DNA of 64,000 nucleotides, from assembly GCF_001458255.1 (NCBI RefSeq), contig NZ_CYSB01000030.1:209204-273203 (forward strand), written 5' to 3'. Shown in pieces: positions 9,220-18,541 of the stretch. The translations under genes were made by a program, and so were the position numbers. The notes beneath the pieces are model-generated. The model was given only the letters and a program-made list of their open reading frames with translations, was not told the DNA's origin and ran no database searches. Each line of letters starts with the position of its first letter. Position 1 is the first letter of the stretch. The stretch comes from Thalassovita autumnalis. Lineage in GTDB: Bacteria; Pseudomonadota; Alphaproteobacteria; Rhodobacterales; Rhodobacteraceae.

Positions 9220-10182
9220 GTGTTTTCCTATATCGTTCGACGGGTGTTCCAATCTGTCATCGTGCTTCTCGTCGTGGGGCTTGTCGCCTTTGCGATGTTC
9301 AACTTCGTCGGTGATCCAATCGACAACATGCTGGGTCAGGAAAGAACGCAAGAGGACATCGATCGTCTGCGCGCCCAGTTGGGACTGGATCAGCCCTTCC
9401 CGGTGCAATACTGGAAATTCCTGATGAATGCCGCCGAAGGCAACATGGGCGTTTCTTATCGTCAGGGCCGCCCTGTGACCGAGATCATCTCGGAACGTTT
9501 GCCTGCCACGCTGGAACTGGCGCTGGTTTCGGGCTTCCTGGCGCTGTTCTTCGGCATCGTGATGGGCGTGCTTACCGCGATCCGCCGCGATGGCTGGATG
9601 GCCAACACGGTGATGACCCTGTCGCTGGTTGGCGTGTCGCTGCCAACCTTCCTGATCGGGATCCTGCTGATCTACATCTTCTCGGTTGAGCTGGACATGC
9701 TGCCCTCCTTTGGGCGCGGCGAAGTGGTAGAAGTTGGCAACTGGACCACAGGTTTCCTGACCGCCAGCGGTCTGAAGGCCCTGATCCTGCCGTCGATCAC
9801 GCTGGGACTGTACCAAATGACGCTGATCATGCGCCTTGTGCGTTCGGAAATGCTGGAGGTGCTGCGTCAGGACTATGTCCGCTTCGCCCGCGCCCGTGGC
9901 CTGTCTGAGCGGGTGATCAACTTCCGCCATGCGCTGAAAAACACGTTGGTGCCGGTGATCACTGTGACCGGTCTGCAGCTGGGCTCGATCATTGCCTTCG
10001 CCATCATCACCGAGACCGTGTTCCAATGGCCGGGTGTTGGGTTGCTGTTCATCAACGCCGTCCAGTTTGTGGATGTACCGGTTATGGCCGCTTACCTGAT
10101 GATGATTTCTGTCCTGTTCGTGGGCATCAACCTGATTGTCGATCTGCTCTACGTGGCGATTGACCCACGACTGCGCGGATAA
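9220..10182 (+). CDS. ABC transporter permease, DppB/OppB type
   Basis: A 320-residue inner-membrane permease starting at GTG 9220 (MFSYIVRRVFQSVIVLLVVGLVAFAMF), the normal N-terminus of the DppB family. The family periplasmic segment DPIDNMLGQERTQEDIDRLR is present. The cytoplasmic EAA loop reads EVLRQDYVRFARARGLSE, and the C-terminus ends in YVAIDPRLRG. Six membrane segments are expected. The next gene follows after 11 bases, so the permease genes form one unit. Confidence 0.96.
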   Translation: MFSYIVRRVFQSVIVLLVVGLVAFAMFNFVGDPIDNMLGQERTQEDIDRLRAQLGLDQPFPVQYWKFLMNAAEGNMGVSYRQGRPVTEIISERLPATLELALVSGFLALFFGIVMGVLTAIRRDGWMANTVMTLSLVGVSLPTFLIGILLIYIFSVELDMLPSFGRGEVVEVGNWTTGFLTASGLKALILPSITLGLYQMTLIMRLVRSEMLEVLRQDYVRFARARGLSERVINFRHALKNTLVPVITVTGLQLGSIIAFAIITETVFQWPGVGLLFINAVQFVDVPVMAAYLMMISVLFVGINLIVDLLYVAIDPRLRG

Positions 10183-10193
10183 GAGAGACACCA

Positions 10194-11144
10194 ATGACTG
10201 ATTCAACAAACCCTCAAAAAACGCGCCCGATGTCGAAGCTGGCCCGCGCCTGGGACAGTGACATCGCCTATGCGTTCCGTCGCTCCCCCGTCGCAATTGT
10301 GTCGCTGGCGGTGGCAATGACGCTGGTGCTGGCGGCGGTTTTTGCCCCGCTGATCGCGCCCTACAACCCGTTTGATCCGGCCACCTTAAACCTGATGAAC
10401 GGCTTCACCCCGCCAAGTGAGCCGAACGCCTTTACCGGCGAAACCTTCTGGTTGGGCACTGACGATCAGGGCCGTGATGTGTTTTCGACCATTCTTTATG
10501 GTCTGCGCATCTCACTCTTCGTGGGCTTTGCGGCTGTGATGCTGGGCCTGACCCTTGGTGTGATCGCCGGTCTGGTATCAGGCTACTACGGGGGCTGGAC
10601 CGACACGCTGATCATGCGGACCGCTGATGTGCAGCTGACCTTCCCGTCGATCCTTGTGGCTATGCTGATCTTCGGGATCGCCAAAGGAGTTACTCCGGTG
10701 GAATACCGCGATCAAATGGCGATCTGGGTGCTGATCCTGGCCATCGGCCTGTCGGACTGGGTGCAGTTTGCCCGTGTTGTCCGGGGCGCCACCATGGTGG
10801 AAAAGAACAAGGAATACGTCCAAGCGGCCCGCCTGATCGGGCGCGGCAGCCTGCCGATCATGTTCCGTCACATCCTGCCCAACGTGTTGTCGCCGGTACT
10901 GGTGATTGCCACCATCAGCCTGGCACTGGCGATCATTGCCGAAGCCACGCTGTCCTTCCTGGGCGTGGGCGCCCCGCCAACCCAGCCGAGTCTCGGCACC
11001 TTGATCCGTGTTGGTCAGGGCTTCCTGTTCTCGGGTGAGTGGTGGATCCTGTTCTTCCCCGCCTGCACCCTGCTTGCGCTTGCCCTCAGTGTGAACCTGC
11101 TGGGCGACTGGCTGCGCGATGCGCTGAACCCCAAACTGCGGTGA
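10194..11144 (+). CDS. ABC transporter permease, DppC/OppC type
   Basis: A 316-residue partner permease. An N-terminal cytoplasmic helix (SKLARAWDSDIAYAFRRSPVAIVSL) leads into the first membrane span, as in DppC. The LGTDDQGRDVFS motif and the EAA loop EYVQAARLIGRGSLPIMFRHILPN are diagnostic. It ends GDWLRDALNPKLR. It lies 11 bases after the DppB-type gene, and its stop is five bases from the ATPase gene. Confidence 0.96.
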   Translation: MTDSTNPQKTRPMSKLARAWDSDIAYAFRRSPVAIVSLAVAMTLVLAAVFAPLIAPYNPFDPATLNLMNGFTPPSEPNAFTGETFWLGTDDQGRDVFSTILYGLRISLFVGFAAVMLGLTLGVIAGLVSGYYGGWTDTLIMRTADVQLTFPSILVAMLIFGIAKGVTPVEYRDQMAIWVLILAIGLSDWVQFARVVRGATMVEKNKEYVQAARLIGRGSLPIMFRHILPNVLSPVLVIATISLALAIIAEATLSFLGVGAPPTQPSLGTLIRVGQGFLFSGEWWILFFPACTLLALALSVNLLGDWLRDALNPKLR

Positions 11145-11148
11145 TCTC

Positions 11149-12852
11149 ATGAGCCTTTTGAACATCAAAAACCTCACTGTTGAGTTCCCGACCCGTCGCG
11201 GTGTCTTCACCGCGGTGAACGCCGCCGACCTGTCGGTGGAACCGGGGGAAATCCACGGCCTCGTCGGGGAATCCGGCGCAGGTAAATCCACCATCGGCGC
11301 GGCCATCATGGGGCTTTTGGAACGTCCCGGTCACATCGCAGATGGCGCAATTGAGCTGCAGGGCGATGCGATAAGCGGTCTGGACGCAGATGCCATGCGT
11401 GCCCTGCGGGGCCGTCGGATCTCGATGATCTTTCAGGATCCGCTGACCTCTCTCAACCCGCTGTTCACCGTGCGTCAGCAGCTGGTTGAGACCATTCGCG
11501 CCCATCTGGACGTAAATGAGGCCGAGGCCAACAAGCGCGCCCGTGACCTGATTGACCGGGTGGGGATCCCTGATCCGGACGGCCGTCTGGACCAGTACCC
11601 GCACCAGTTCTCGGGCGGGATGCGGCAGCGGGTTGTGATTGCCCTCGCGCTCTGTTCTGAGCCTGAGGTCATCATCGCCGATGAACCGACCACCGCGCTG
11701 GATGTGTCCGTGCAGGCGCAGATCCTTGATCTGATCCGCGAACTGGCCCGGGAACGTCAGGTTGGTGTGATCCTGATCACCCACGACATGGGCGTGATTG
11801 CAGACACCACCGATCGTGTGACGGTGATGTACGGCGGTAAAGTGGTTGAAACCGGCGAAACCTCGCAGGTGATCGGCGCCCCACGTCACGAGTACACCCA
11901 ATCCCTGATCGCCGCAGTGCCGCGCCCGTCGGTGCGTCTGCATCGTTTCCCGCAGCTGTCTTATGGCGGCCGTGAGACCCGGTTTGCGATTGAGGATCTG
12001 GCGCGGTCGTGGCCGAAGGTCGAAAACGATCCGTCCCGTCCGCTGCTGGAGGTCAAGGGCGTCACCAAGAAGTTCGTGAAACGTCAGGGGCTGCTGCCTT
12101 GGGATCGCGATTACTTCACTGCGGTGGACAATGTCAGCTTTGACATCCGCCCGGGCGAAGTGTTCGGCGTTGTGGGGGAGTCCGGTTCGGGCAAATCCAC
12201 CATCGCGCGGATGATCTCCGGTCTCTATCAGCTGGATGGCGGCTCGGTCGATTTCGACGGCAAGCTGGTCAGCGATCTGAGCGATAAGGCCCGTCAGGCC
12301 GATTATCGCAAAGAGATCCAGATGATCTTCCAGGATCCTTATTCCTCGCTGAACCCGCGGATGCGGGTGGATCAGATCGTGTCCGAACCGATCCGTCATC
12401 ACCGCCTGCTGGACGGCAAAGCGGTGGATCAGCGGGTGGCTGAGCTGCTGGAACGTGTTGGTCTGGGCGCCGAAGCGGCGTTCAAATACCCGCATGAGTT
12501 CTCGGGCGGTCAACGTCAGCGGATCGCGATTGCGCGGGCTCTGGCGACCCAGCCGCGCTTCCTGATCTGTGATGAGCCGACCTCGGCGCTGGATGTGTCG
12601 ATCCAGGCGCAAATCCTGAACATCCTGAAGGATCTGCAGGAGCATCTGGGCCTGACCATGCTGTTCATCAGCCACGACCTGCCGGTGGTGCGCCAGATGT
12701 GTGACCGCGTGGCGGTGATGAAATCGGGCAAGCTGGTGGAACTGCAGGAAACCGAGGCGCTGTTCAGCAATCCGCAGACCGATTACACCAAATCGCTGTT
12801 GGATCTGATGCCGCGTCTGGCGGATCTGTCGGAAACGCCGCAGGCGTCCTGA
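11149..12852 (+). CDS. ABC transporter ATP-binding protein, fused DppD-DppF type
   Basis: A 567-residue protein with two complete ATPase domains that energise the importer. Domain 1 has Walker A GESGAGKS, signature SGGMRQR and Walker B VIIADEPTTALDV. Domain 2 has Walker A GESGSGKS, signature SGGQRQR and Walker B LICDEPTSALDV. Each half is followed by the oligopeptide-type C-terminal segment (HEYTQSLIAAVPRP; TDYTKSLLDLMPRL). Such fusions replace separate DppD and DppF subunits in many alphaproteobacteria. It is the last gene of the operon, with a terminator just downstream. Confidence 0.96.
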   Translation: MSLLNIKNLTVEFPTRRGVFTAVNAADLSVEPGEIHGLVGESGAGKSTIGAAIMGLLERPGHIADGAIELQGDAISGLDADAMRALRGRRISMIFQDPLTSLNPLFTVRQQLVETIRAHLDVNEAEANKRARDLIDRVGIPDPDGRLDQYPHQFSGGMRQRVVIALALCSEPEVIIADEPTTALDVSVQAQILDLIRELARERQVGVILITHDMGVIADTTDRVTVMYGGKVVETGETSQVIGAPRHEYTQSLIAAVPRPSVRLHRFPQLSYGGRETRFAIEDLARSWPKVENDPSRPLLEVKGVTKKFVKRQGLLPWDRDYFTAVDNVSFDIRPGEVFGVVGESGSGKSTIARMISGLYQLDGGSVDFDGKLVSDLSDKARQADYRKEIQMIFQDPYSSLNPRMRVDQIVSEPIRHHRLLDGKAVDQRVAELLERVGLGAEAAFKYPHEFSGGQRQRIAIARALATQPRFLICDEPTSALDVSIQAQILNILKDLQEHLGLTMLFISHDLPVVRQMCDRVAVMKSGKLVELQETEALFSNPQTDYTKSLLDLMPRLADLSETPQAS

Positions 12853-12877
12853 TCTAGATACGTGATATGAAACGCAG

Positions 12878-12901
12878 CGGCGCCCCTCGGGGCGCCGTTT
12901 T
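12878..12901 (+). terminator. terminator of the ABC importer operon
   Basis: CGGCGCCCC-tc-GGGGCGCCG followed by TTTTGC, 25 bases after the ATPase stop. Confidence 0.85.
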
Positions 12902-12928
12902 GCATTTATGGGGCTGATTATTGTGCGC

Positions 12929-13930
12929 TTATTGCGGCGCCAGCGCATCCAGACGGGGATGCATGATGCGGCGCCACAGGGCTGGCCATAGGGCCACTAC
13001 TGCCATCGTCGGCAGCGCATAGGGCAGGAGGGGCATCGCCGCCTCCAGCCGCAGGCCGGGGTAGGGGCGTGTTGGGTTCAAGTGATGGTCCGAGTGACGC
13101 GGCGCGTTCAGCATCATCGCGGACGAATAGCGATGCGGTGTGTTCCAGCTGTGCTGCGGGCCAACGGGTTCTGGTTTGCCAGGCTCGCGGATCGCACGGC
13201 GTAGCCCGTAATGCTGCACATAGTCTGACAGGATCATCTGCAGCTGGGCATAGCAGCAGACAGCGATCAGGGCGAATAAAGGGCCGACGCCAAAAGCACC
13301 GGCGCTGAACAGTGTAAGGGCGGCGATGAGGCTGTAGTGCAGGTAGGGATGTTGCCAAAACCTGCGTCCTTTGCGCCGTTTGTTTTCCGCGATGAGGCCT
13401 TCGCGAAAGCCGCCGCGCCACCAATGTGGTGCAAAGCGCCAGACACTTTGCCCGCGCGGTGCGGAGCTGGGATCGCGGTCCGTGCCGACATGGATGTGAT
13501 GCACCAGCGGATGGGCGGATACATGGTGGCCGATTAACAAAGATGAATAGACCAGCTTGCCCAAACGGCGCATCCAGCGGCGGGGGCGATGGATCAGTTC
13601 ATGGGCATTGGGATGGCCGATCTGACCAAAGAACAAGCCATAACCGATCAACAGCCCCAACCGTTCCCAGAGACCCAAGCCACTGGCCCCGCCAATCGCC
13701 CAGACAGCCAGCGCCAGCATCGGCAGATGCAACAGGCCCAAGGTCACGGACAGACCATCACCGCTGGGAAACTCCGCGTCGGGATTTGGCGCAGTGGGGG
13801 TAAGCTTGTCCAGGCTCCAGGTGAAAACCGTGATCGCCAGAACAGCGGCTAGAACCAGCCAGCCCCCGATGACACTGGCGCAGATCAGCAGCGCGGCTGG
13901 CAGCAATGTCGCAACAGAAAATAGCCACAT
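12929..13930 (-). CDS. alkB: alkane 1-monooxygenase (AlkB-like membrane di-iron enzyme)
   Basis: A 333-residue integral-membrane hydroxylase of the AlkB/fatty-acid-desaturase group, expected to use rubredoxin- or ferredoxin-supplied electrons. The His motifs are HELIH (residues 110-114), H-SAH-LVHH (136-145) and RHSDHHLNPTRPYPGLRL near the C-terminus, with QHYGLRR between. The phrase VGTDRDPSSAPRGQSVW corresponds to the usual EDPA.AR.GESFW. It is shorter at the N-terminus than typical AlkB proteins (about 400 residues). No rubredoxin or transporter gene lies next to it. Substrate chain length is unknown. Confidence 0.87.
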   Translation of the reverse strand: MWLFSVATLLPAALLICASVIGGWLVLAAVLAITVFTWSLDKLTPTAPNPDAEFPSGDGLSVTLGLLHLPMLALAVWAIGGASGLGLWERLGLLIGYGLFFGQIGHPNAHELIHRPRRWMRRLGKLVYSSLLIGHHVSAHPLVHHIHVGTDRDPSSAPRGQSVWRFAPHWWRGGFREGLIAENKRRKGRRFWQHPYLHYSLIAALTLFSAGAFGVGPLFALIAVCCYAQLQMILSDYVQHYGLRRAIREPGKPEPVGPQHSWNTPHRYSSAMMLNAPRHSDHHLNPTRPYPGLRLEAAMPLLPYALPTMAVVALWPALWRRIMHPRLDALAPQ

Positions 13931-14080
13931 GGTGGGGCACTCAGGTTCAATCCAAGAGCGAGCTTACCCGCGCACATGGATCAGTGCAAATACTGAAGGA
14001 TTTTGTTGGCTTGGAGTCTTAAAGACAAGTTTGGAGGATAATTTCTTGATCGAGCCGGACTTCAAATTGCCTAAAGACAA

Positions 14081-14491
14081 CTAAACACCGACCTCAGGGC
14101 CCGGACAATTGAGCGGGTCATCGGTTTTTAGCACCTCATACAGTTCTGACGCTGGCTCTGGTCCGTAGAAGGTGGCGCGCAGCCCTTCGGGCCCTTTGAC
14201 AAAGCTCCAGCATTGCGGGCCATTGAGGTCCTCATAGACAAAACAGATCCGCCGATTGTCTTCGTACCAGTAGCCCTCTTTGCATTCGCCGCCCAGAAAC
14301 GACCAGCGCACGCGGCGATTGTTGAGGTATTCCTCACCGCCATAGGGCACGCCGTCTTCGGCGAAATAGAAGGTCTGCCCTTTGGTGTAGCTTTCAAACT
14401 CTTCACCGGTCATCGCGTCCTGCGCTTGCGCGGGTGACGACGGGGAAAGCGCCACAAGGGCTTGAGCGATCAGGGGTAACATGGCTTTCAT
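14081..14491 (-). CDS. small exported protein, function unknown
   Basis: A 136-residue protein. The ATG at 14491 is preferred over one at 14509 because it starts a normal signal peptide (MKAMLPLIAQALVALSPSSPAQA). The mature part begins DAMTGEEFESYTKGQTFYFAEDG. It contains YWYEDNRRICFVYED and four Cys residues that could form disulfides. This is similar in style to small periplasmic proteins common in Rhodobacteraceae, but I know no function. It stands alone between alkB and the divergent yhhN-type gene. Confidence 0.7.
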   Translation of the reverse strand: MKAMLPLIAQALVALSPSSPAQAQDAMTGEEFESYTKGQTFYFAEDGVPYGGEEYLNNRRVRWSFLGGECKEGYWYEDNRRICFVYEDLNGPQCWSFVKGPEGLRATFYGPEPASELYEVLKTDDPLNCPGPEVGV

Positions 14492-14559
14492 GGCCCCATG
14501 CTGCCGCAAAGCGGCGCAGCAACCAAATCACATTTTTTGAAACTGCGTGGCGGGGCCGG

Positions 14560-15198
14560 ATGTTTACCTTTCTTAACTTCACCATTTTCACGGGGTTTGC
14601 TCTGTCCGCGCTGTATCTGCTGTGGTTCTGTTACCGGCCTGCAAGCGGCGCCAAGACGGCGGTCAAAACCCTTGCCGTGGCACTGCCGGCGCTGGGTCTG
14701 AGCGTCAGTGGTGCGCCCTTGTTGCCGCTACTGGGGCTTTGGGCCTGTGCTATGGGGGACTTTCTGTTGTCGCGGGATGGTGAGGCGATGCTGCAGGGGG
14801 GCATCGGTGCTTTCGCGCTGGGGCATATCCTCTATGTCGTTGCCTTCTTTGTGCATTTCTCACCGGAACTGGCCTGGGGCACCCTCTGGGTTCCGGCGCT
14901 GCTGATCCTCTTGGGCCTGTCCACCGAGGTGTGGTTGCAACCCCATACCGGGGCGCTGCGCTGGCCGGTGCGGATCTACGTGCTGCTGATCCTGACCATG
15001 GGCTGTGTCGCCGCACAGCAACCGATTCCCCAAACATGGGTGTTTTGGGGCGCATTGGCGTTCATTTTGTCGGATTTGGTGCTGTCGGTGCAGATTTTTG
15101 TCAAAAATGACGGTCCTTTCGGTCGGGTGGCGCCTTTTGTCATCTGGTTCTTTTACTACGTTGCGCAAGTGCTTATTTTTTATGGATTCATCGCGTGA
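14560..15198 (+). CDS. YhhN/TMEM86-family membrane protein (lysoplasmalogenase-like)
   Basis: A 212-residue multi-span membrane protein. The start at 14560 gives MFTFLNFTIFTGFALSALYLLW as the first membrane span. Upstream in-frame codons are polar and would overlap the divergent gene's 5' region. Conserved acidic sites lie in the membrane in ACAMGDFLLSRDG and ALAFILSDLVLSVQIF, the YhhN signature pair. TMEM86B hydrolyses lysoplasmalogens, but bacterial members are mostly untested. About seven or eight hydrophobic spans are visible. Confidence 0.85.
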   Translation: MFTFLNFTIFTGFALSALYLLWFCYRPASGAKTAVKTLAVALPALGLSVSGAPLLPLLGLWACAMGDFLLSRDGEAMLQGGIGAFALGHILYVVAFFVHFSPELAWGTLWVPALLILLGLSTEVWLQPHTGALRWPVRIYVLLILTMGCVAAQQPIPQTWVFWGALAFILSDLVLSVQIFVKNDGPFGRVAPFVIWFFYYVAQVLIFYGFIA

Positions 15199-15314
15199 AA
15201 ATACATTGAGTCTCACAGGGTTTTCCACAGGCTAATCCCCAAGAAAACAAGGGCTTGGCCTTTCAAAGGGGGCGGGAACTGGCTAGGTGAAATCAAACAC
15301 TTGCGGAGTCCCGG

Positions 15315-16493
15315 ATGTCCTTTTTCGGCAAATTGAAACAGCGATTGATGAAGTCGTCCTCACGTCTTGAGGACGGGTTGGAGTCGATTGTTGAGGATGG
15401 TGGCGAAGTTGAGGAGGTTGTGGAGGCAACCCCCGAAGCGCAGCCAGAGCCGCAGTCTGCACCCGCGGACGAGCCTGAAGAGCAGGGCGCAGAAGAGGTT
15501 TCAGAGGCTGCTCCGGAACCTGAGGTGTCAGAGCCTGAGGCAGCGGAACAACCCGCCGCTGAACCCGCGGCAGCACCCGAGCCCGAACCTGAACAGCAAG
15601 CCAGCAAACCCGGCTTCTTCGGGCGCCTCATGGGGCGGAGCGAAACCAAACAGGTGACCCGTCGCGTGTTGGATGACGACATGCTGGAACAGCTCGAAGA
15701 GCTGTTGATCGCATCGGACATGGGCGTGGAAACCGCGACTCGCGTCACCGCCAATATCGCGGAAGGCCGTTTTGGCAAGAAGCTGTCGACTGATGAAATC
15801 AAATCCCTGCTGGCCCAGGAAGTGGCCCGCATCATGGAGCCGGTGGCCAAGCCGCTGCCAATTTATGCCAAAACCCCGCAGGTGGTTCTGGTGGTGGGCG
15901 TCAACGGATCCGGCAAGACCACAACCATCGGCAAACTGGCCAGTCAATTCCGCGCTGCGGGCAAATCCGTGGTGATTGCGGCGGGCGATACCTTCCGGGC
16001 GGCCGCGGTTGAACAGCTGCAGGTCTGGGGCGAACGTGCCGGTGTGCCTGTGTTGACCGCGCCCGAAGGTTCAGATCCCGCAAGTCTGGCGTTTGACGCT
16101 ATGACCAAGGCCGAGGCAGAGGGCGCCGATCTGTTGCTGATCGACACGGCGGGCCGGCTGCAGAACCGCGCTGATCTGATGGAAGAGCTGGCCAAGATCG
16201 TGCGGGTGATCCGTAAGAAAGATGAAACCGCACCGCACAATACGTTGCTGGTGCTGGATGCGACCACCGGACAAAACGCTTTGAACCAGGTTTCGACCTT
16301 TGGGGAGTTGGCGGATGTCTCGGGTCTGGTCATGACGAAACTAGATGGGACCGCAAAGGGCGGCGTGCTGGTGGCCTTGGCTGACCGGTTTGGCCTGCCG
16401 ATCCACGCGATTGGCGTGGGGGAGCAGATCGACGATCTGCAGGCCTTTGATCCCGAAGAATTTGCGAAGGCGCTGACGGGTCTCGATGCTTGA
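15315..16493 (+). CDS. ftsY: signal recognition particle receptor FtsY
   Basis: A 392-residue SRP receptor GTPase that docks translating ribosomes at the membrane. Residues about 18-95 are an acidic Glu/Pro/Ala-rich A domain. The N domain then begins near RRVLDDDMLEQLEELLIASDMGVETA. The G domain shows VGVNGSGKTTTIGKLA (P-loop), AAGDTFRAAAVEQL, LIDTAGRLQNR and MTKLDGTAKGGVLVA. The C-terminus GVGEQIDDLQAFDPEEF is standard. The following gene overlaps by eight bases. Confidence 0.98.
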   Translation: MSFFGKLKQRLMKSSSRLEDGLESIVEDGGEVEEVVEATPEAQPEPQSAPADEPEEQGAEEVSEAAPEPEVSEPEAAEQPAAEPAAAPEPEPEQQASKPGFFGRLMGRSETKQVTRRVLDDDMLEQLEELLIASDMGVETATRVTANIAEGRFGKKLSTDEIKSLLAQEVARIMEPVAKPLPIYAKTPQVVLVVGVNGSGKTTTIGKLASQFRAAGKSVVIAAGDTFRAAAVEQLQVWGERAGVPVLTAPEGSDPASLAFDAMTKAEAEGADLLLIDTAGRLQNRADLMEELAKIVRVIRKKDETAPHNTLLVLDATTGQNALNQVSTFGELADVSGLVMTKLDGTAKGGVLVALADRFGLPIHAIGVGEQIDDLQAFDPEEFAKALTGLDA

Positions 16494-16923
16494 AATTCAT
16501 GATTCACTGAAAAACGAACACGGCTGGGATATCGTGGCGCTGCATGAGGCGGTGGACGAGCTGCTGGATGGCAGCCGGTTGAGCCACCCGTTCCCCGGCG
16601 ATGATATCTGGGGCGACGATCGCATTCTCTATGCGGAGGTCGTGGTGACCCATGGCGATATCCTGATCGGTGCGGGCCGTTTGATCTGGGATTCTGCCCA
16701 GGATCAGGCGCTGCCGCGGATCACTGATCTGTGCCTGCTGCGCCGCTATCGCAATGCCTTCACGGTTGAGACGATTGTGTCGAGCCTGATCGATGAATAC
16801 GCCAAACATGCCGATGGGGGCCCGGTCATTCTGGGCCATGACGGGCGTGAGATCGATATCTCGGAACGGCTGGAGCGGCTGCGCGATATCGAAATGGGGC
16901 AGTTTGAACCCCGTGTGATCTGA
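16486..16923 (+). CDS. conserved hypothetical protein coupled to ftsY
   Basis: A 145-residue soluble protein whose ATG lies eight bases before the end of ftsY, so its translation is probably coupled to ftsY. It has no signal peptide or membrane span. Readable features are an acidic N-terminal half (HEAVDELLDGSRLSHPFPGDDIWGDD), a basic helix LCLLRRYRNAFTVETIVSSLIDEY, and an ISERLERLRDIEMGQ tail. I recognise no family, and a role with SRP targeting would be inference from position only. Confidence 0.7.
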   Translation: MLEIHDSLKNEHGWDIVALHEAVDELLDGSRLSHPFPGDDIWGDDRILYAEVVVTHGDILIGAGRLIWDSAQDQALPRITDLCLLRRYRNAFTVETIVSSLIDEYAKHADGGPVILGHDGREIDISERLERLRDIEMGQFEPRVI

Positions 16924-16943
16924 AACAGAAGGCGTGAGTTGAG

Positions 16944-17846
16944 ATGAGTGCGTGGCTGACATCTCTGGAAGGGACGGAGGCCGGGCACCAGTTGGCACTG
17001 GCCTTGGCTCTGACGGCGGCCTTCCTACATGCGGTGTTCGGTGCCCTTCAAAAGGGGCGGCACGATCCCTGGCTGACCCGTGGCGCCATTGATTTCAGCT
17101 ACGGCGTCATGGCGGCGCCTTTTGCTTTCTTTGTGGTCCCATGGCCCGAACCACATATGTGGCCGATCCTTGGTGGTGCCTTTGTGATCCACGTCGGCTA
17201 CAAACTGCTGCAGAGCTATGCCTACACCAAGGGCGATTTCACCGTGGTCTACCCGGTGGTGCGCGGCATGGGGCCGTTGTTTACCGTGGTTGGCGCCTAT
17301 CTGGTGTTTGGCGAGACGTTCAGCTGGATGCAATGGGCCGGTGTCGGCGTGTTGTTGGCGGGTATCTTCGGGCTGGCGATCTACAATATGATCTTCCTGA
17401 CCTCATCGCGTGACACGCTTGGGGTGGCGATGGTGCTGGCCTCTTTCACCGGGTTGTTCGTGGCGCTTTACACCACCTATGACGCCTATGGCATCCGGGC
17501 GACGGCGGATCCTTTTACCTTTTTGGCGTGGTTCTTCCTGATTGATGGTCTGGCGATGCCACCGATTGCTTACCTGCGCTGGCGCCGCATGGCGCATCCC
17601 CCGGCCGTGGCGCCGCTGATGCTGCGCGGTGTGATCGGCGGGTTAATTGCCTTCGCCAGTTTCGGCTCGGTCATGATGGCGACGCGGCTGGACAAAGTGG
17701 GTGAAGCCGCAGTGCTGCGGGAGACCTCAACCGTCTTTGCGGCAATCATTGGCTGGCTGTTTTTGAAAGAGACAGTGGGGCCGCGGCGCATCGCCTTGAT
17801 GGCTTTGATTGCTTTGGGTGCGGTGATTGTTGAAATGGGCGGCTGA
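16944..17846 (+). CDS. EamA/DMT-superfamily transporter
   Basis: A 300-residue inner-membrane carrier with about ten hydrophobic spans in two EamA halves. Typical pieces are FLHAVFGALQKGRHDPWLTRG, YPVVRGMGPLFTVVGAYLVFGETFSWMQWAGVGVLLAGIFGL and the second-half RETSTVFAAIIGWLFLKETVGPRRI. The RGMGPLF...GE pattern is the usual one for this superfamily. The start at 16944 has GTGAG/AGTTGAG in front. It may be co-transcribed with the ftsY pair (20 bases apart). The substrate is unknown. Confidence 0.9.
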   Translation: MSAWLTSLEGTEAGHQLALALALTAAFLHAVFGALQKGRHDPWLTRGAIDFSYGVMAAPFAFFVVPWPEPHMWPILGGAFVIHVGYKLLQSYAYTKGDFTVVYPVVRGMGPLFTVVGAYLVFGETFSWMQWAGVGVLLAGIFGLAIYNMIFLTSSRDTLGVAMVLASFTGLFVALYTTYDAYGIRATADPFTFLAWFFLIDGLAMPPIAYLRWRRMAHPPAVAPLMLRGVIGGLIAFASFGSVMMATRLDKVGEAAVLRETSTVFAAIIGWLFLKETVGPRRIALMALIALGAVIVEMGG

Positions 17847-17899
17847 ACACCCGATATAGGGCGGCACAGCCCGCGTTTGGGCCGCGATGAGGAGTGAAG

Positions 17900-18541
17900 A
17901 TGTCAAAGACCCCCGAAACTGACGGTGCAGTGCCTGCCAAGTCGGTGAACCCGATGCTGAAATCCGCGCTGGAATTCGGCCCCATCGCAGCCTTCTTTGC
18001 CGCCTATATCCTGCTGAAGGATCAAAGCTTTGACATCGGTGGCACGGCCTATGATGGCTTCATCGTGGTCACCGCTGGGTTCATCCCGCTTCTTGTGGCC
18101 TCAACCCTGGTGCTGTGGCGCCTGACCGGCCATCTGTCGAAGATGCAGATCGTGACGCTGGTGCTGGTGGTTGTTTTTGGCGGCATGTCGGTCTGGCTCA
18201 ACGATGAGCGGTTCTTCAAGCTGAAGCCGACGCTGATTTACCTGTTGTTTGGCGGTGCTTTGGGTTTCGGCCTGATGCGCGGGACCAGCTATCTGGAGGC
18301 GGTGATGGACACCGCGCTGGCGCTGACGCGTGAAGGCTGGATGATCCTGACACGGCGGCTGATGTATTTCTTCTTTGGGCTGGCGGCGCTGAATGAAATC
18401 GTCTGGCGCACCCAAACCACTGAGGCCTGGGTCTATTTCAAAACCTTTGGCCTGACCGCGGCTATATTCCTGTTCTTCATGACACAGGGCAAGCTGTTCA
18501 AGGACCACAGCCTTGAGGCCGAAGAAGAAACGGCGGAGTAA
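17900..18541 (+). CDS. yciB: inner membrane-spanning protein YciB (septation protein A family)
   Basis: A 213-residue membrane protein. The ATG at 17900 is preferred over GTG 17894 because GGAG at 17891 is then correctly spaced. Family marks are LKSALEFGPIAAFFAAYI, FGGMSVWLNDERFFKLKPTLIYLLFG, TRRLMYFFFGLAALNEIVWRT and WVYFKTFGLTAAIFLFFMTQ. YciB takes part in cell-envelope and septum maintenance in enterobacteria; the exact biochemical role is unclear. Five hydrophobic spans are visible and the tail is acidic. Confidence 0.93.
   Translation: MSKTPETDGAVPAKSVNPMLKSALEFGPIAAFFAAYILLKDQSFDIGGTAYDGFIVVTAGFIPLLVASTLVLWRLTGHLSKMQIVTLVLVVVFGGMSVWLNDERFFKLKPTLIYLLFGGALGFGLMRGTSYLEAVMDTALALTREGWMILTRRLMYFFFGLAALNEIVWRTQTTEAWVYFKTFGLTAAIFLFFMTQGKLFKDHSLEAEEETAE

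Noticed and set aside
8953..10317. 454-codon minus-strand frame opposite the DppB-type permease
   Set aside because: The product is a Gln/His/Arg-rich antisense artefact, while the plus-strand permease is unmistakable.
11086..12948. 620-codon minus-strand frame opposite the double ATPase gene
   Set aside because: Antisense to two complete ABC ATPase domains; composition is typical of a shadow frame.
15220..15232. GTTTTCCACAGG resembling a DnaA box
   Set aside because: A single degenerate copy, with no cluster, AT-rich unwinding region or replication genes nearby.
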